Source: an uncultured Granulosicoccaceae bacterium (GTDB lineage: Bacteria; Pseudomonadota; Gammaproteobacteria; Granulosicoccales; Granulosicoccaceae). Taken from it: a stretch of 31,999 nt of DNA. The notes below the pieces were generated by a model. It ran no database searches, was not told where the DNA came from, and worked only from the letters and a program-made list of their open reading frames with translations. This document shows positions 1 through 7,879 of the stretch, one piece after another. The translations under genes were made by a program, and so were the position numbers. Numbering within the stretch: position 1 is the stretch's first letter; each line of letters starts with the position of its first letter. Location of the stretch: contig CALFBL010000050.1 of the NCBI GenBank assembly GCA_937951695.1, forward strand, positions 1 to 31,999, read 5' to 3'.

Positions 1-10
1 GGGCGAGGTT

Positions 11-964
11 TCAGAGCATCGCCGACTGCCGCGTCTCGCGCCAGGCCACATAGACGCCCGAGCCGAAGATAATCGCTACACCGACCCAGGTCCAGAACGA
101 CGGCCAGTCGCCAAAAATCCACCATCCGAGCGCAGTGGCGGCAAGGATTTCGGAATACCCGAAAGGGGCCAGCACCGAGGCGGGGGTGCGGCTCATGCCC
201 ATCACCACCAGCATGTGAGCCACCGCGGCTATGACGCCGATGGCGAACAACCATCCCCATTGTGCCGGTTCTGTGGAATTCCAACCCCATTCGGGGGCTA
301 GAGTGTCGGTGTTTGCCTGCGGCAAGAGTTCTGCGATCGCAATCAGCAGCGACAGAAACAAAGCGCCTCCTACCCCGGAGGCCATTTGCTGAATGGCTGG
401 CGTATCTTCGGACGCATAAGCCCGAGTCACGGCGAGATAACAGGCGTAGAAAACGGCTGCGATCAGTGGCAGAAAGTAATAAATGGAGAACGACGCCGTA
501 CCCGGGCGAATGATGAACATTGCCCCGAGAAATCCGGTGACAACCGCAATGCGACGATGCCAACCGATGGTTTCCCCGAGAAACACCGAAGACAGAAGGG
601 TCAGAATAATAGGCTGCACAAAGAAGATTGCAATACAGTCGGCTAAGGGCAACTGTTGTAGGGCCCAGAAAAAACACAAGGTTGCTGTAGCCAGTAGCAC
701 GCCCCTGAGTAGGTGAATCGACAGACGGTTGGTTTTGAAATGACCTGAACGCTTGCCACCGCGTTCCTGGGAATCGCTGCCACCGATAACCATCAGGGCC
801 ATGCTCATCACCAAAGCCTGAAACGCAAAGCGAGCCCAAGTAATCATAAGTGGTGACAAGGTATCGCCCAAGTATTTAGCGATAGCGTCCATACCGGGCG
901 CGATCATGGTGCCTGCTATCATGAAGGCAATACCGTGCAGTTGAACCTTGTGATCAGCGGCCAA
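11..964 (-). CDS. EamA/DMT-family inner-membrane transporter
   Basis: This is a 317-residue, very hydrophobic protein with about ten predicted membrane segments arranged as two halves, as in the drug/metabolite transporter superfamily (EamA domains). Those proteins export or exchange small metabolites across the inner membrane. The substrate cannot be read from the sequence. The N-terminal half begins with a helix around residues 10-30 and contains the usual conserved proline/arginine region (SPLMITWARF, about residues 37-46). The second half starts near residue 160. The gene lies 17 bases after the polyphosphate kinase stop on the same strand, so the two are probably co-transcribed. Length and start are normal for the family. 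Confidence 0.85.
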   Translation of the reverse strand: MAADHKVQLHGIAFMIAGTMIAPGMDAIAKYLGDTLSPLMITWARFAFQALVMSMALMVIGGSDSQERGGKRSGHFKTNRLSIHLLRGVLLATATLCFFWALQQLPLADCIAIFFVQPIILTLLSSVFLGETIGWHRRIAVVTGFLGAMFIIRPGTASFSIYYFLPLIAAVFYACYLAVTRAYASEDTPAIQQMASGVGGALFLSLLIAIAELLPQANTDTLAPEWGWNSTEPAQWGWLFAIGVIAAVAHMLVVMGMSRTPASVLAPFGYSEILAATALGWWIFGDWPSFWTWVGVAIIFGSGVYVAWRETRQSAML

Positions 965-981
965 GTGGGTGTGTCATTCAG

Positions 982-3150
982 TCAGCCTTCAGCATCAAAA
1001 TCAGATTGGTGCAAGCGGATTAATTTCTTCTGAACGTTGACAGCTTTTGCGTCATTAGGTGTGCGTCGTGTATATTCGCCGTTGGGCAACATTTCCCAAC
1101 TGGAGCTGTTGTCCCTCAAGTACAAATCTAGGCACTCGTGTTTTATGCGTTTTAAGGCTTTGCCGGTGACAGGGATGGCGATTTCAACGCGCTTGAAAAA
1201 ATTGCGTGGCATCCAGTCAGCGCTGCTGATGTAGAGCACCTCTTCATTTTTGTAGTTGTTGTTTTTGCCGTCATTGTTTTTATTGTCGTTGGCCTTCCCG
1301 TCGCTTCCGTTTCTAAAATAGAACACACGCGAGTGTTCGAGAAACCGTCCAAGGACTGACACCACACGGATGTTGTCTGATAGCCCCGGTACTTGTGGTC
1401 TGAGTACGCATATGCCCCGAACAATCAAATCGATCTGCACACCGGACTGAGACGCGCGGTACAACGCATTCACAACCCCTGGATCGACCAAGGAATTCAT
1501 GCGGGCAATGATCTGTCCCTTGCCGCCCGCCTCGGCGATGCGGGTTTCGGCAGCGATGCGCTTGAGAATGAACTTGTGCAGCCTAAACGGTGCCTGTGCC
1601 AATTTGGTTAACTTCAATTCCTGACCCACACCGGTTAATTGCTGGAACACTCGATTGATGTCCTCGGCGATGATGGGGTCATCGGTAAGCAGGCTGATGT
1701 CGGTGTAGGTGCGTGCTGTGGTGGTGTGGTAGTTGCCGGTGCCGACGTGAACGTAGCGGCGCAGCCCAGATTTCTCCCGGCGAACGACCAGTAGCATTTT
1801 TGCATGAGTTTTAAACCCAACCACGCCGTAGACGACTTGAATGCCGGTTTCCTGAAGTTGATTGGCCAGCGATAAATTGGCCTCTTCATCAAAACGCGCC
1901 AGCAATTCGATCACGACGGTGACGTCTTTGCCGCGGCGTGACGCTTCCATTAGGTGTTCCACAATGATGCTGTCACGACCGGTGCGATACAGGGTTTGCT
2001 TGATGGCGAGAACCGCAGGATCCTGAGCCGCCTGACGAACCAGTTCAGTCACCGGTATGTAGGATTCGTAAGGATGGTGCGACACCAGCGGCGAGTGTTG
2101 TGCAATAGTTTCAAATATGTTGTTGTCGTCGGTGAGGTAGCTGGCAATGGCTGGCCGGAATGCTTCGAACTTCAAATCGGGACGATCGATCTGATCCGGG
2201 ATAGCGATCATGCGGTTGAGGTTAACTGGCCCGCACACACGGTGCACTTCGTTGTCTTCCAGGCAGAAATGTTTTTGCAGGAATTTGACAATGGTCGGTG
2301 TGCATTGCTGATCGATCTCCAGCCGCACGGCCTGGCCGAACGATCGTTGCAACAGTTCGTGTTCCACAGCACGTTTCAGGTTAGCCACATCCTCTTCATG
2401 CACGTACAGCTCACTATTGCGCGTCACTTTAAACTGGAACATCCCCTTCGGTGTCATGCCACTGAACAAGGATTCCACATTGGCGTGTACCACCGATGAC
2501 AGGAACACAAAGCCGTTTTCAACACCGCTTATGTCTTTGGGTACGCGGATGACTCGAGGCAGTGAGCGCGGTACGCGAAGCAGGGCGTAACCGGGATCCC
2601 GCCCGAACGCGTCACTGCCCTCGAGTTCAATAATGAACGTAAGACCTTTGTTCATGAGTCTTGGAAAAGGGTGTGATAGGTCCAATGCCAAAGGGCTGAG
2701 CACTGGAGAGATGTCGGTAATAAACAAGTCAGTGACCCAAGCCTGCAACTCAGCGGTCCAATCAGTTCGGCGAATGAACTGGATGCTCTGTTTGGCAAGG
2801 CTTGGCAACAGGACCGTATTAAGCAATTCGTATTGGCGTGCGGTCAGTTCTTGAGCACGTTGGGTAATCAACGTGAGCTCTTGCGACGGCGATAACCCAT
2901 CCATACCCGCACTTTCAACCCCCGCCATGACCTTTTGGCGAGTACCTGCCACTCTGACTTCAAAAAACTCATCCAGGTTGCTGGCGGAAATGCACAGGTA
3001 ACGCCAGCGCTCGAGTAAGGGGACGCTCTCATCGGCCGCCAATGCCAGCACGCGCTCGTTAAAGCGCAACAGGCCGAGCTCACGGTTGATCATGCGATCG
3101 CGCGGATTCGGGTGCGTTTCGGGCGGCGATTTGATAAGTGAATTGGCCAT
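982..3150 (-). CDS. ppk1: Polyphosphate kinase 1
   Basis: PPK1 reversibly makes inorganic polyphosphate from ATP at the membrane or in the cytosol. The sequence shows the N-terminal domain (INRELGLLRFNERVLALA, then NLDEFFEVRVAG), the two phospholipase-D-like domains with the first catalytic His in THAKML (about residue 449) followed by YVHVGTGNYH, and the second conserved His in LEHSRVFYF. I start it at the ATG at 3150, which gives 722 residues beginning MANSLIK. The open frame extends 35 codons further to 3255, but that extension does not look like PPK1. Oddity: just after RVFYFRNG there is an insertion of about 22 residues made almost only of Asn, Lys, Asp and Gly (DNA 1240-1311), ahead of the conserved VLYISSADWM. 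It sits where family members normally have a short surface loop. Confidence 0.95.
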   Translation of the reverse strand: MANSLIKSPPETHPNPRDRMINRELGLLRFNERVLALAADESVPLLERWRYLCISASNLDEFFEVRVAGTRQKVMAGVESAGMDGLSPSQELTLITQRAQELTARQYELLNTVLLPSLAKQSIQFIRRTDWTAELQAWVTDLFITDISPVLSPLALDLSHPFPRLMNKGLTFIIELEGSDAFGRDPGYALLRVPRSLPRVIRVPKDISGVENGFVFLSSVVHANVESLFSGMTPKGMFQFKVTRNSELYVHEEDVANLKRAVEHELLQRSFGQAVRLEIDQQCTPTIVKFLQKHFCLEDNEVHRVCGPVNLNRMIAIPDQIDRPDLKFEAFRPAIASYLTDDNNIFETIAQHSPLVSHHPYESYIPVTELVRQAAQDPAVLAIKQTLYRTGRDSIIVEHLMEASRRGKDVTVVIELLARFDEEANLSLANQLQETGIQVVYGVVGFKTHAKMLLVVRREKSGLRRYVHVGTGNYHTTTARTYTDISLLTDDPIIAEDINRVFQQLTGVGQELKLTKLAQAPFRLHKFILKRIAAETRIAEAGGKGQIIARMNSLVDPGVVNALYRASQSGVQIDLIVRGICVLRPQVPGLSDNIRVVSVLGRFLEHSRVFYFRNGSDGKANDNKNNDGKNNNYKNEEVLYISSADWMPRNFFKRVEIAIPVTGKALKRIKHECLDLYLRDNSSSWEMLPNGEYTRRTPNDAKAVNVQKKLIRLHQSDFDAEG
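1240..1311 (-). repeat. Low-complexity Asn/Lys-coding insertion inside ppk1
   Basis: This short stretch of imperfect AAC/AAT/AAA/GAC-type triplets on the minus strand encodes the run described under ppk1. It keeps the reading frame. It looks like triplet slippage in a surface loop. Confidence 0.6.
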
Positions 3151-3401
3151 GAAATTGATTCGGGTACTGCGTAGAAATAATGTGTGTTCTATCACAAAAG
3201 ACGGAACGCGCTCGATCGAAGTGATTGTCTGCAGAAAATCGTGCATCGATTGCACCAGTTTCGCCCGATGGGGACGCCTCCGGCGATCAGTTTTTCGAGG
3301 GTAACACCGATGGCGTGTTGCAGATCGGCGGTTTACAACAGAAGCCTCCGCGTGGATAACCTGATTCTGCGAGACAGATACTAAGAAGTAGGTATGGATT
3401 G

Positions 3402-4024
3402 GTGAAGAAGTTCCGATTGGTTACGCGCAGTGATTTTGACGGCTTGGTGTGTGCAGTGCTCTTGAAGCACCTCGATATGGTTGAACTTGCTTATGGATTC
3501 CCGCACTGGACTCGGTCGATTTCGGGATTTTCGAATATCCAACTACGAATTGATGATGCAGTTGATCGATTACTGCCGTGAAGCCAGCATTGAAGAGATA
3601 CTGGCGCTGCCGGATGTGGCTGAACGTGTTGAGCTTTATGAAAAGCACAAGGCAGATTTTGCTGAGCAGATTCTGCGATGCAGCACCGTGCATGACAATC
3701 TAGTTGGTGCTCGATCTTCGCGGCGAAGAGGTGATTTACCCGGGGAGTCGCTTTGCGATTTACGCGATGTTTCCAAGTTGCAACATCTCGATACATCAGA
3801 TGTGGGGGCTGAAGAAATCAAACATCGTGCTCGCCACCGGGAAGTCTATATTTAATCGAACCTGTGCGACCAATGTGGGTGAACTGATGCTGAATTTTGG
3901 CGGAGGTGGCCATGCGGCGGCTGGCACATGCCAGGTGGACAACGATCGCGCTGAGGCCGCGCTCGCCGACATCATTTCACAGATCAACGAAGAACAAGTC
4001 CAATCGCTGAAAAAAGCCAACTAA
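3402..4024 (+). pseudogene. Broken DHH-family phosphoesterase (exopolyphosphatase-like)
   Basis: Three fragments in two frame changes together match one DHH-family phosphoesterase of about 305-310 residues. Fragment 1 (KFRLVTRSDFDGLVCAVLLKHLDMVE) is the N-terminus. At about 3482 the frame jumps straight to LLMDSRTGLGRFRDFRISNY. Roughly 300 bases that should encode the DHH metal-binding motif region are therefore missing, and the frame changes. At about 3700, after HDNLV, one extra G moves the frame again into VLDLRGEE, which continues to the C-terminal GGGGHAAAGTCQVDND motif (DHHA1 type) and the stop. The second shift could be a sequencing error, but the missing segment cannot be explained by one base. 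With the DHH motif gone, no active enzyme is expected. The start is GTG (or TTG three bases earlier). The gene diverges from ppk1. Confidence 0.85.
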
Positions 4025-4080
4025 AAGGCTCGACGTTGTGAGTCCTCGGTTTTTTCTCATTATTAATAAGGAGGCTTCAG

Positions 4081-4464
4081 GTGACTCGTAAACTCATTTC
4101 TTCAGGCTCTGAATTCGAATCTCGAATCGGCTATTCCCGCGCCGTGGTCGATGGTGACTACGTGTTTGTTTCTGGCACGACCGGCTTTAACTACGAGACG
4201 ATGGAAATTTCAGCAAACGTTGCCGAGCAATGCGAGCAATGTTTTGTCACCATAGAAAAGGCTCTCAAAGAAGCGGGCAGCAGTTTATCGAACGCGGTAC
4301 GAGTGCAATACATCTTGCCCGACGGAAGGGATTTTGAAGCCTGCTGGCCGGTGTGCCAGAAATATCTCGGTGAGGTGCGTCCGGCGGCCACCATGTTCAT
4401 CGCTGGTTTGATGGACAAGCGCATGAAAATAGAGATTGAAATCACCGTTTCTGTGGGTCGATAA
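4081..4464 (+). CDS. RidA/YjgF/UK114-family protein
   Basis: This 127-residue protein of the RidA family starts at GTG, with a strong AAGGAGG Shine-Dalgarno six bases upstream that fixes the start. Classical RidA hydrolyses reactive enamine/imine intermediates from PLP enzymes in the cytosol. The key arginine is visible as R100 in EVRPAATMF, and the acidic residues of the KIEIEITV strand (E118, E120) are present. The sequence around the Arg (RPAATMFIAGL) differs from the archetypal RidA, so it probably belongs to one of the Rid2-7 type subfamilies whose substrates are less clear. It lies 56 bases after the broken DHH gene, with no terminator between them. Confidence 0.88.
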   Translation: MTRKLISSGSEFESRIGYSRAVVDGDYVFVSGTTGFNYETMEISANVAEQCEQCFVTIEKALKEAGSSLSNAVRVQYILPDGRDFEACWPVCQKYLGEVRPAATMFIAGLMDKRMKIEIEITVSVGR

Positions 4465-4888
4465 GCCAGTGTAGCGATGGGTGGATCGGTCGGATCGTCC
4501 AAGATGGATACACCGCTTCAGAGCCAATTGCATTCAAACAAACTATTTCGGTCTACTATTGGATCTTTTTTTGCAATGTAGCGACCCGTATATGGACCTT
4601 TGCCACAGTGCTTTGCAAATCGAATTAGGCGGTTAAATTGGATCCGGAAGGCCGCATTGCTTGGTTGACTGTGTTAATTAAGTTTTCGAAAGTGTGCAAA
4701 AAGCCGCCAGATTGGCTTTGAAAATGAGATTTTGAACGAGCCTTGGTTGACCGAAACTAGAGAAAACGCATGGCGAGATGAAATACTAAGTGGGCTAGGT
4801 AAATCGAATTATCTACGCGTACTTAATCTATAGCAGTGACAGCTAACTGTTTAACACTGCTTTCATCGACGTCGTAAGGAGTCACTCA
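4465..4888. other. Intergenic region before the DUF937 gene
   Basis: These 424 bases are AT-richer than the flanking genes. I see no credible coding frame, tRNA or strong hairpin. A run of seven T at about 4565-4571 is not preceded by a GC-rich stem. The promoter of the next gene must lie in the second half, but I could not pick a convincing -35/-10 pair. The only clear element is the AAGGAG ribosome-binding site at about 4876-4881. Confidence 0.6.
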
Positions 4889-6085
4889 ATGTCGTTCAAT
4901 ATCGTAGATCTGGTGAAAGATCAAATCACGGATGCCGTTTTAGAAAAAGCAAGCAGCTTGCTCGGTGGAGACGCTTCCAATCTCTCTTCAGGCGTATCCA
5001 GTGCTATTCCCGCGCTTCTTGGTGGACTCACCGGGGCGGCCAACGAACACGGTAAAACCAGCGCTGTGTTTGACGCTGTCAATAACACCGACGAAAGTTT
5101 GCTAAACGACTTCGCGGGTACCTTGGGTGGAGGAAACTCCAGCGCTGTGATCGAACAAGGGTCAAACGCGCTGTCGGGTATAATGGGCTCTGGAATGATG
5201 GACAATCTGGGTTCTGTCTTATCGTCAGTAACAGGGATAAGCCGGGGTGGTACAAGTTCATTAATGGGAATGTTAGCGCCGGTCATACTGGGCGTGCTGA
5301 AAAAGAAAGTCATGGGCGATGGCATGGACGCAAGCGGTTTGCTCTCTATGTTGAACGATCAAAAATCCAACGTCGCCAGCGCTATGCCACCGAACCTGAA
5401 AATGCAGATATCCAACATCAGCGGGTTTCCTGCGTTTGATGGACTACCCAGTGCGTCCAGCGTTACCAGTGGTGTCACTGGTGCAGTATCCAACGTTGCC
5501 AGCGGAGTCAGTGGCACGGCATCCAGCGTGGCATCAGGTGCATCAGGTGCCGCAAGCTCCGGCGCTCATGCTGTCGGCGACGCTGCCAAAAGTGGCAGCG
5601 CCGGTATTGGCAAGTGGTTGATACCGATTCTCGTCGCTCTCGGATTCGGTTGGTTGGCTTTTACTTTCCTAGGCAAAAACGATGTGGACGCGCCGGATGT
5701 GAGCGGAGCGGCTTCCGATGCGGCAGATTCTGCGACTGATACCGCTTCGGCGTTGGCGGGTGGTGTGGATGTCGATGGCTTGTCCAATAACGTAACCGGA
5801 TTATTTAATCAGGCATCACAAACCTTGGGTGGCATAACCGATGTAGAGTCGGCCACCGCTGCAGTGCCTGGGTTGCAAGAGCTTGGCGGTTCAGTGGCCG
5901 AGTTACCCAGCATGTTGGATAAAGTGCCAGAAGCCGCGCGCGGTCCACTGCAGGGTATTGTGGGTGAAGGCCTGGGCTCGTTACAACCCATCATTGATAA
6001 AGTTATGGCCATTCCGGGTGTGGGTGGTGTCATAGGTCCGATTCTTGAGCCCATGCTTGAAACGCTGAATGGTCTGGCTGGGTAA
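4889..6085 (+). CDS. DUF937-domain protein with C-terminal membrane anchor
   Basis: This is a 398-residue protein. Residues 1 to about 170 match the DUF937 (YidB-like) pattern: amphipathic helices with many Leu-Leu-Gly-Gly and Gly-Met motifs (IPALLGGLTGA, SLMGMLAPVILGVLKKKV). DUF937 has no firmly assigned biochemical role. Residues about 188-239 are a Ser/Gly/Ala/Val linker of imperfect repeats. One membrane helix follows (about 243-261, WLIPILVALGFGWLAFTFL). The last 130 residues are acidic and Ala-rich, then helical, ending in a Gly/Pro-rich amphipathic segment. There is no signal peptide, so the DUF937 part should be cytoplasmic and the tail periplasmic. The gene has its own ribosome-binding site and terminator, so it is probably monocistronic. 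Confidence 0.75.
   Translation: MSFNIVDLVKDQITDAVLEKASSLLGGDASNLSSGVSSAIPALLGGLTGAANEHGKTSAVFDAVNNTDESLLNDFAGTLGGGNSSAVIEQGSNALSGIMGSGMMDNLGSVLSSVTGISRGGTSSLMGMLAPVILGVLKKKVMGDGMDASGLLSMLNDQKSNVASAMPPNLKMQISNISGFPAFDGLPSASSVTSGVTGAVSNVASGVSGTASSVASGASGAASSGAHAVGDAAKSGSAGIGKWLIPILVALGFGWLAFTFLGKNDVDAPDVSGAASDAADSATDTASALAGGVDVDGLSNNVTGLFNQASQTLGGITDVESATAAVPGLQELGGSVAELPSMLDKVPEAARGPLQGIVGEGLGSLQPIIDKVMAIPGVGGVIGPILEPMLETLNGLAG
5452..5562 (+). repeat. Imperfect short repeats encoding a Ser/Gly/Ala linker
   Basis: The units are variants of a 'GTNTCCAGCGTNGCNAGTGGT' type pattern (about 18-24 bases). They encode SSVTSGVTGAV, SNVASGVSGT and SSVASGASGA in tandem. The array is in frame within the DUF937 gene and forms the flexible link between the N-terminal domain and the membrane helix. 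Confidence 0.55.
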
Positions 6086-6171
6086 ACACCATCTCGCTAG
6101 GCTAGCCGGTTTGGTTAAGTGAGTTAAATCTGTCACAGGGTTACACCTTTCACAGGGTCAACTCTGTAAAC

Positions 6172-6204
6172 AAAGCCCTTGCTACGAAGCAGGGGCTTTT
6201 TTTT
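6172..6204 (+). terminator. Rho-independent terminator after the DUF937 gene
   Basis: An 11-bp stem (AAGCCCTTGCT / AGCAGGGGCTT, one G-T wobble) with a 4-base ACGA loop is followed by a run of eight T. It is about 90 bases past the DUF937 stop. It lies between two converging genes; on the minus strand the tail is weaker, so it may act only partly on the dehydrogenase transcript. Confidence 0.85.
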
Positions 6205-6246
6205 GCGTTCTTCATCGAACATAGTGGGTAACTATACAGGGTCGTG

Positions 6247-7017
6247 TTAATCGAACCCAGCATCCACTCGCAGCGATTGCCCGGTAATGGCTGCGCTGTC
6301 ATCGCTGGCTAAGAACAGCACCACTCGTGCGACGTCCTCGCCGGTTAGCGTCTGCTTGATCATTTGCCGTTCGACCATGCGTTTGACATCGTCTTCGGTC
6401 AGGTACCACAGCCTTTTTTGTTTTTCGGTCATGATGGCACCGGGTTCAACGGTGTTGACGCGAATGTTGTAAGACCCCAAGTCACGGGCCAAGGCGCGCG
6501 TTAAACCGTGAATGCCCGCTTTGGCGGTGGAGTAAGCCACCAAGTCGGCGATTCCCAGTCTCCAGGCGATGGATGATAGGTTGATGATGACGCCATGGTT
6601 AAGTGATTTCATTGACGGTAGAACCGCTTGAGCGGTAAACACTTGGGATTTGGCGTTGATGCTGTGTGACCAGTCCCAGTAGTCGGGGGTAATCTTGTCA
6701 ATGGTGCATCGATCATCATTGGCTGCGTTGTTAACCAGGACCGAGATGGGCCCATGCTTATCGATGAGTCCTGTGACACTTTTCTTTATCGACTCAACAC
6801 AGGTTAAATCGCAGTGTATGTAATGTGTTCGCTCACCCAGTGAAGAAGACAAGCTCCTGCCAGGCTCATCCTGAATATCCAGAAAAAACACCTGGCATTC
6901 GTTGTATGAAAATGCGGTGACCAGATCGGCGCCGATCCCTGTGGCGCCGCCGGTGATCAATACGTTCTTGTTTGCAAGGCTTGAGTAATGAGTCTGTTGC
7001 ATAACCGCATTAAGCAT
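6247..7017 (-). CDS. Short-chain dehydrogenase/reductase (SDR)
   Basis: This classical SDR is an NAD(P)-dependent oxidoreductase of unknown substrate. Numbering from the GTG at 7035, the cofactor-binding TGGATGIG is at about 28-35, an acidic residue ends the second strand (FFLDIQD, favouring NAD), NNAA is at about 102-105, the active Ser lies in INLSSIAWRL (154/155), and Y168 and K172 lie in YSTAKAG. The C-terminal SDDSAAITGQSLRVDAGF is typical. I place the start at the ATG at 7017, right after the permease stop (7019). The GTG at 7035 would overlap the permease by 17 bases, and a further ATG lies at 7002. The gene ends the ABC importer operon, so it probably acts on the imported compound or a product of it. 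Confidence 0.9.
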   Translation of the reverse strand: MLNAVMQQTHYSSLANKNVLITGGATGIGADLVTAFSYNECQVFFLDIQDEPGRSLSSSLGERTHYIHCDLTCVESIKKSVTGLIDKHGPISVLVNNAANDDRCTIDKITPDYWDWSHSINAKSQVFTAQAVLPSMKSLNHGVIINLSSIAWRLGIADLVAYSTAKAGIHGLTRALARDLGSYNIRVNTVEPGAIMTEKQKRLWYLTEDDVKRMVERQMIKQTLTGEDVARVVLFLASDDSAAITGQSLRVDAGFD

Positions 7018-7018
7018 C

Positions 7019-7873
7019 TCAGATGGCGGTAACACCCCGTAAGCGTTCAGAGCGACGACGTAGCAGTTCCAGTACCGTCAAGAGCAACGCCGACACTATA
7101 ATCATCACGGTAGCGACCGCAAGAATGGTTGGCGATATTTGTTCTCTTAACCCGGTAAACATTTGCCAAGGCAGTGTTTTAGTCTTAGCCGAGCCAAGAA
7201 ACAACACGGCCACGACTTCATCAAACGAGGTGATGAATGCGAACAGGGCGCCCGACACCACACCCGGGATAATCAGTGGCATTTGTACTTTGAAAAAGGT
7301 TCGAAGCGGCGTGGCCCCCAAACTGGCAGCGGCGTAGGTTAAGGATTTATCGAACCCAACCAGCGTAGCGGTTACCGTAATAATGACAAAGGGAGTGCCC
7401 AAAACGGCGTGAGCTAGCACAATTGCCCAATACCCTTGTAAGCCAATGCGCGTATAGAAAAAATACATCCCGGCGGCCGAAATAATCAACGGTACGATCA
7501 TCGGGGAGATAAGAATGGCCATGATAGCGCGCCGGAACGGAACATGCGGTTGTGACAATCCGATTGCTGCAAGTGTGCCAAACGTGGTCGCCAGAAGGGT
7601 TGCCATCGGGGCGATCTTGAACGAATTGGTAAATGCCAGTTGCCAGTCGCTGCTGGTAAAGAAATCCACGTAATGTTTGGTGGAATATCCGTCCGGGTCA
7701 AGTTTCAACATCTTCTCTGTAAAGGTAAAGAAATCCTGAGCGTTGAACGACAACGGGATGATCACCAGTATCGGTGCGATTAAAAAGAAGAAGATCGCAC
7801 CACAAATTACATAGCGGAAGGTGTAATGCCAAATTCGTTGGCCGGTGGAGGCGTAGATGGGGAGAGCGGCCAT
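7019..7873 (-). CDS. ABC importer permease, PotC-type
   Basis: This 284-residue inner-membrane permease has about six membrane helices. Its cytoplasmic EAA loop (YAAASLGATPLRTFFKVQMPLIIPGVVSG region, near residues 185-210) docks to the ATPase. It belongs to the polyamine/opine/iron-type branch of importers (binding-protein-dependent transport, inner-membrane component). It begins 6 bases after the stop of the partner permease and leads directly into the dehydrogenase gene, so it is translationally coupled at both ends. Which compound it carries is not visible in the sequence. Confidence 0.9.
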   Translation of the reverse strand: MAALPIYASTGQRIWHYTFRYVICGAIFFFLIAPILVIIPLSFNAQDFFTFTEKMLKLDPDGYSTKHYVDFFTSSDWQLAFTNSFKIAPMATLLATTFGTLAAIGLSQPHVPFRRAIMAILISPMIVPLIISAAGMYFFYTRIGLQGYWAIVLAHAVLGTPFVIITVTATLVGFDKSLTYAAASLGATPLRTFFKVQMPLIIPGVVSGALFAFITSFDEVVAVLFLGSAKTKTLPWQMFTGLREQISPTILAVATVMIIVSALLLTVLELLRRRSERLRGVTAI

Positions 7874-7879
7874 GATCGA

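Noticed and set aside
1954..2499. 181-residue open frame on the plus strand inside ppk1
   Set aside because: It is fully antisense to a clear PPK1 coding region, and its protein has no recognisable pattern.
3151..3255. 35-codon N-terminal extension of ppk1
   Set aside because: The extension does not look like PPK1, and the ATG at 3150 gives the usual family N-terminus.
4561..4575. T run as a terminator after the RidA gene
   Set aside because: No GC-rich stem precedes it.
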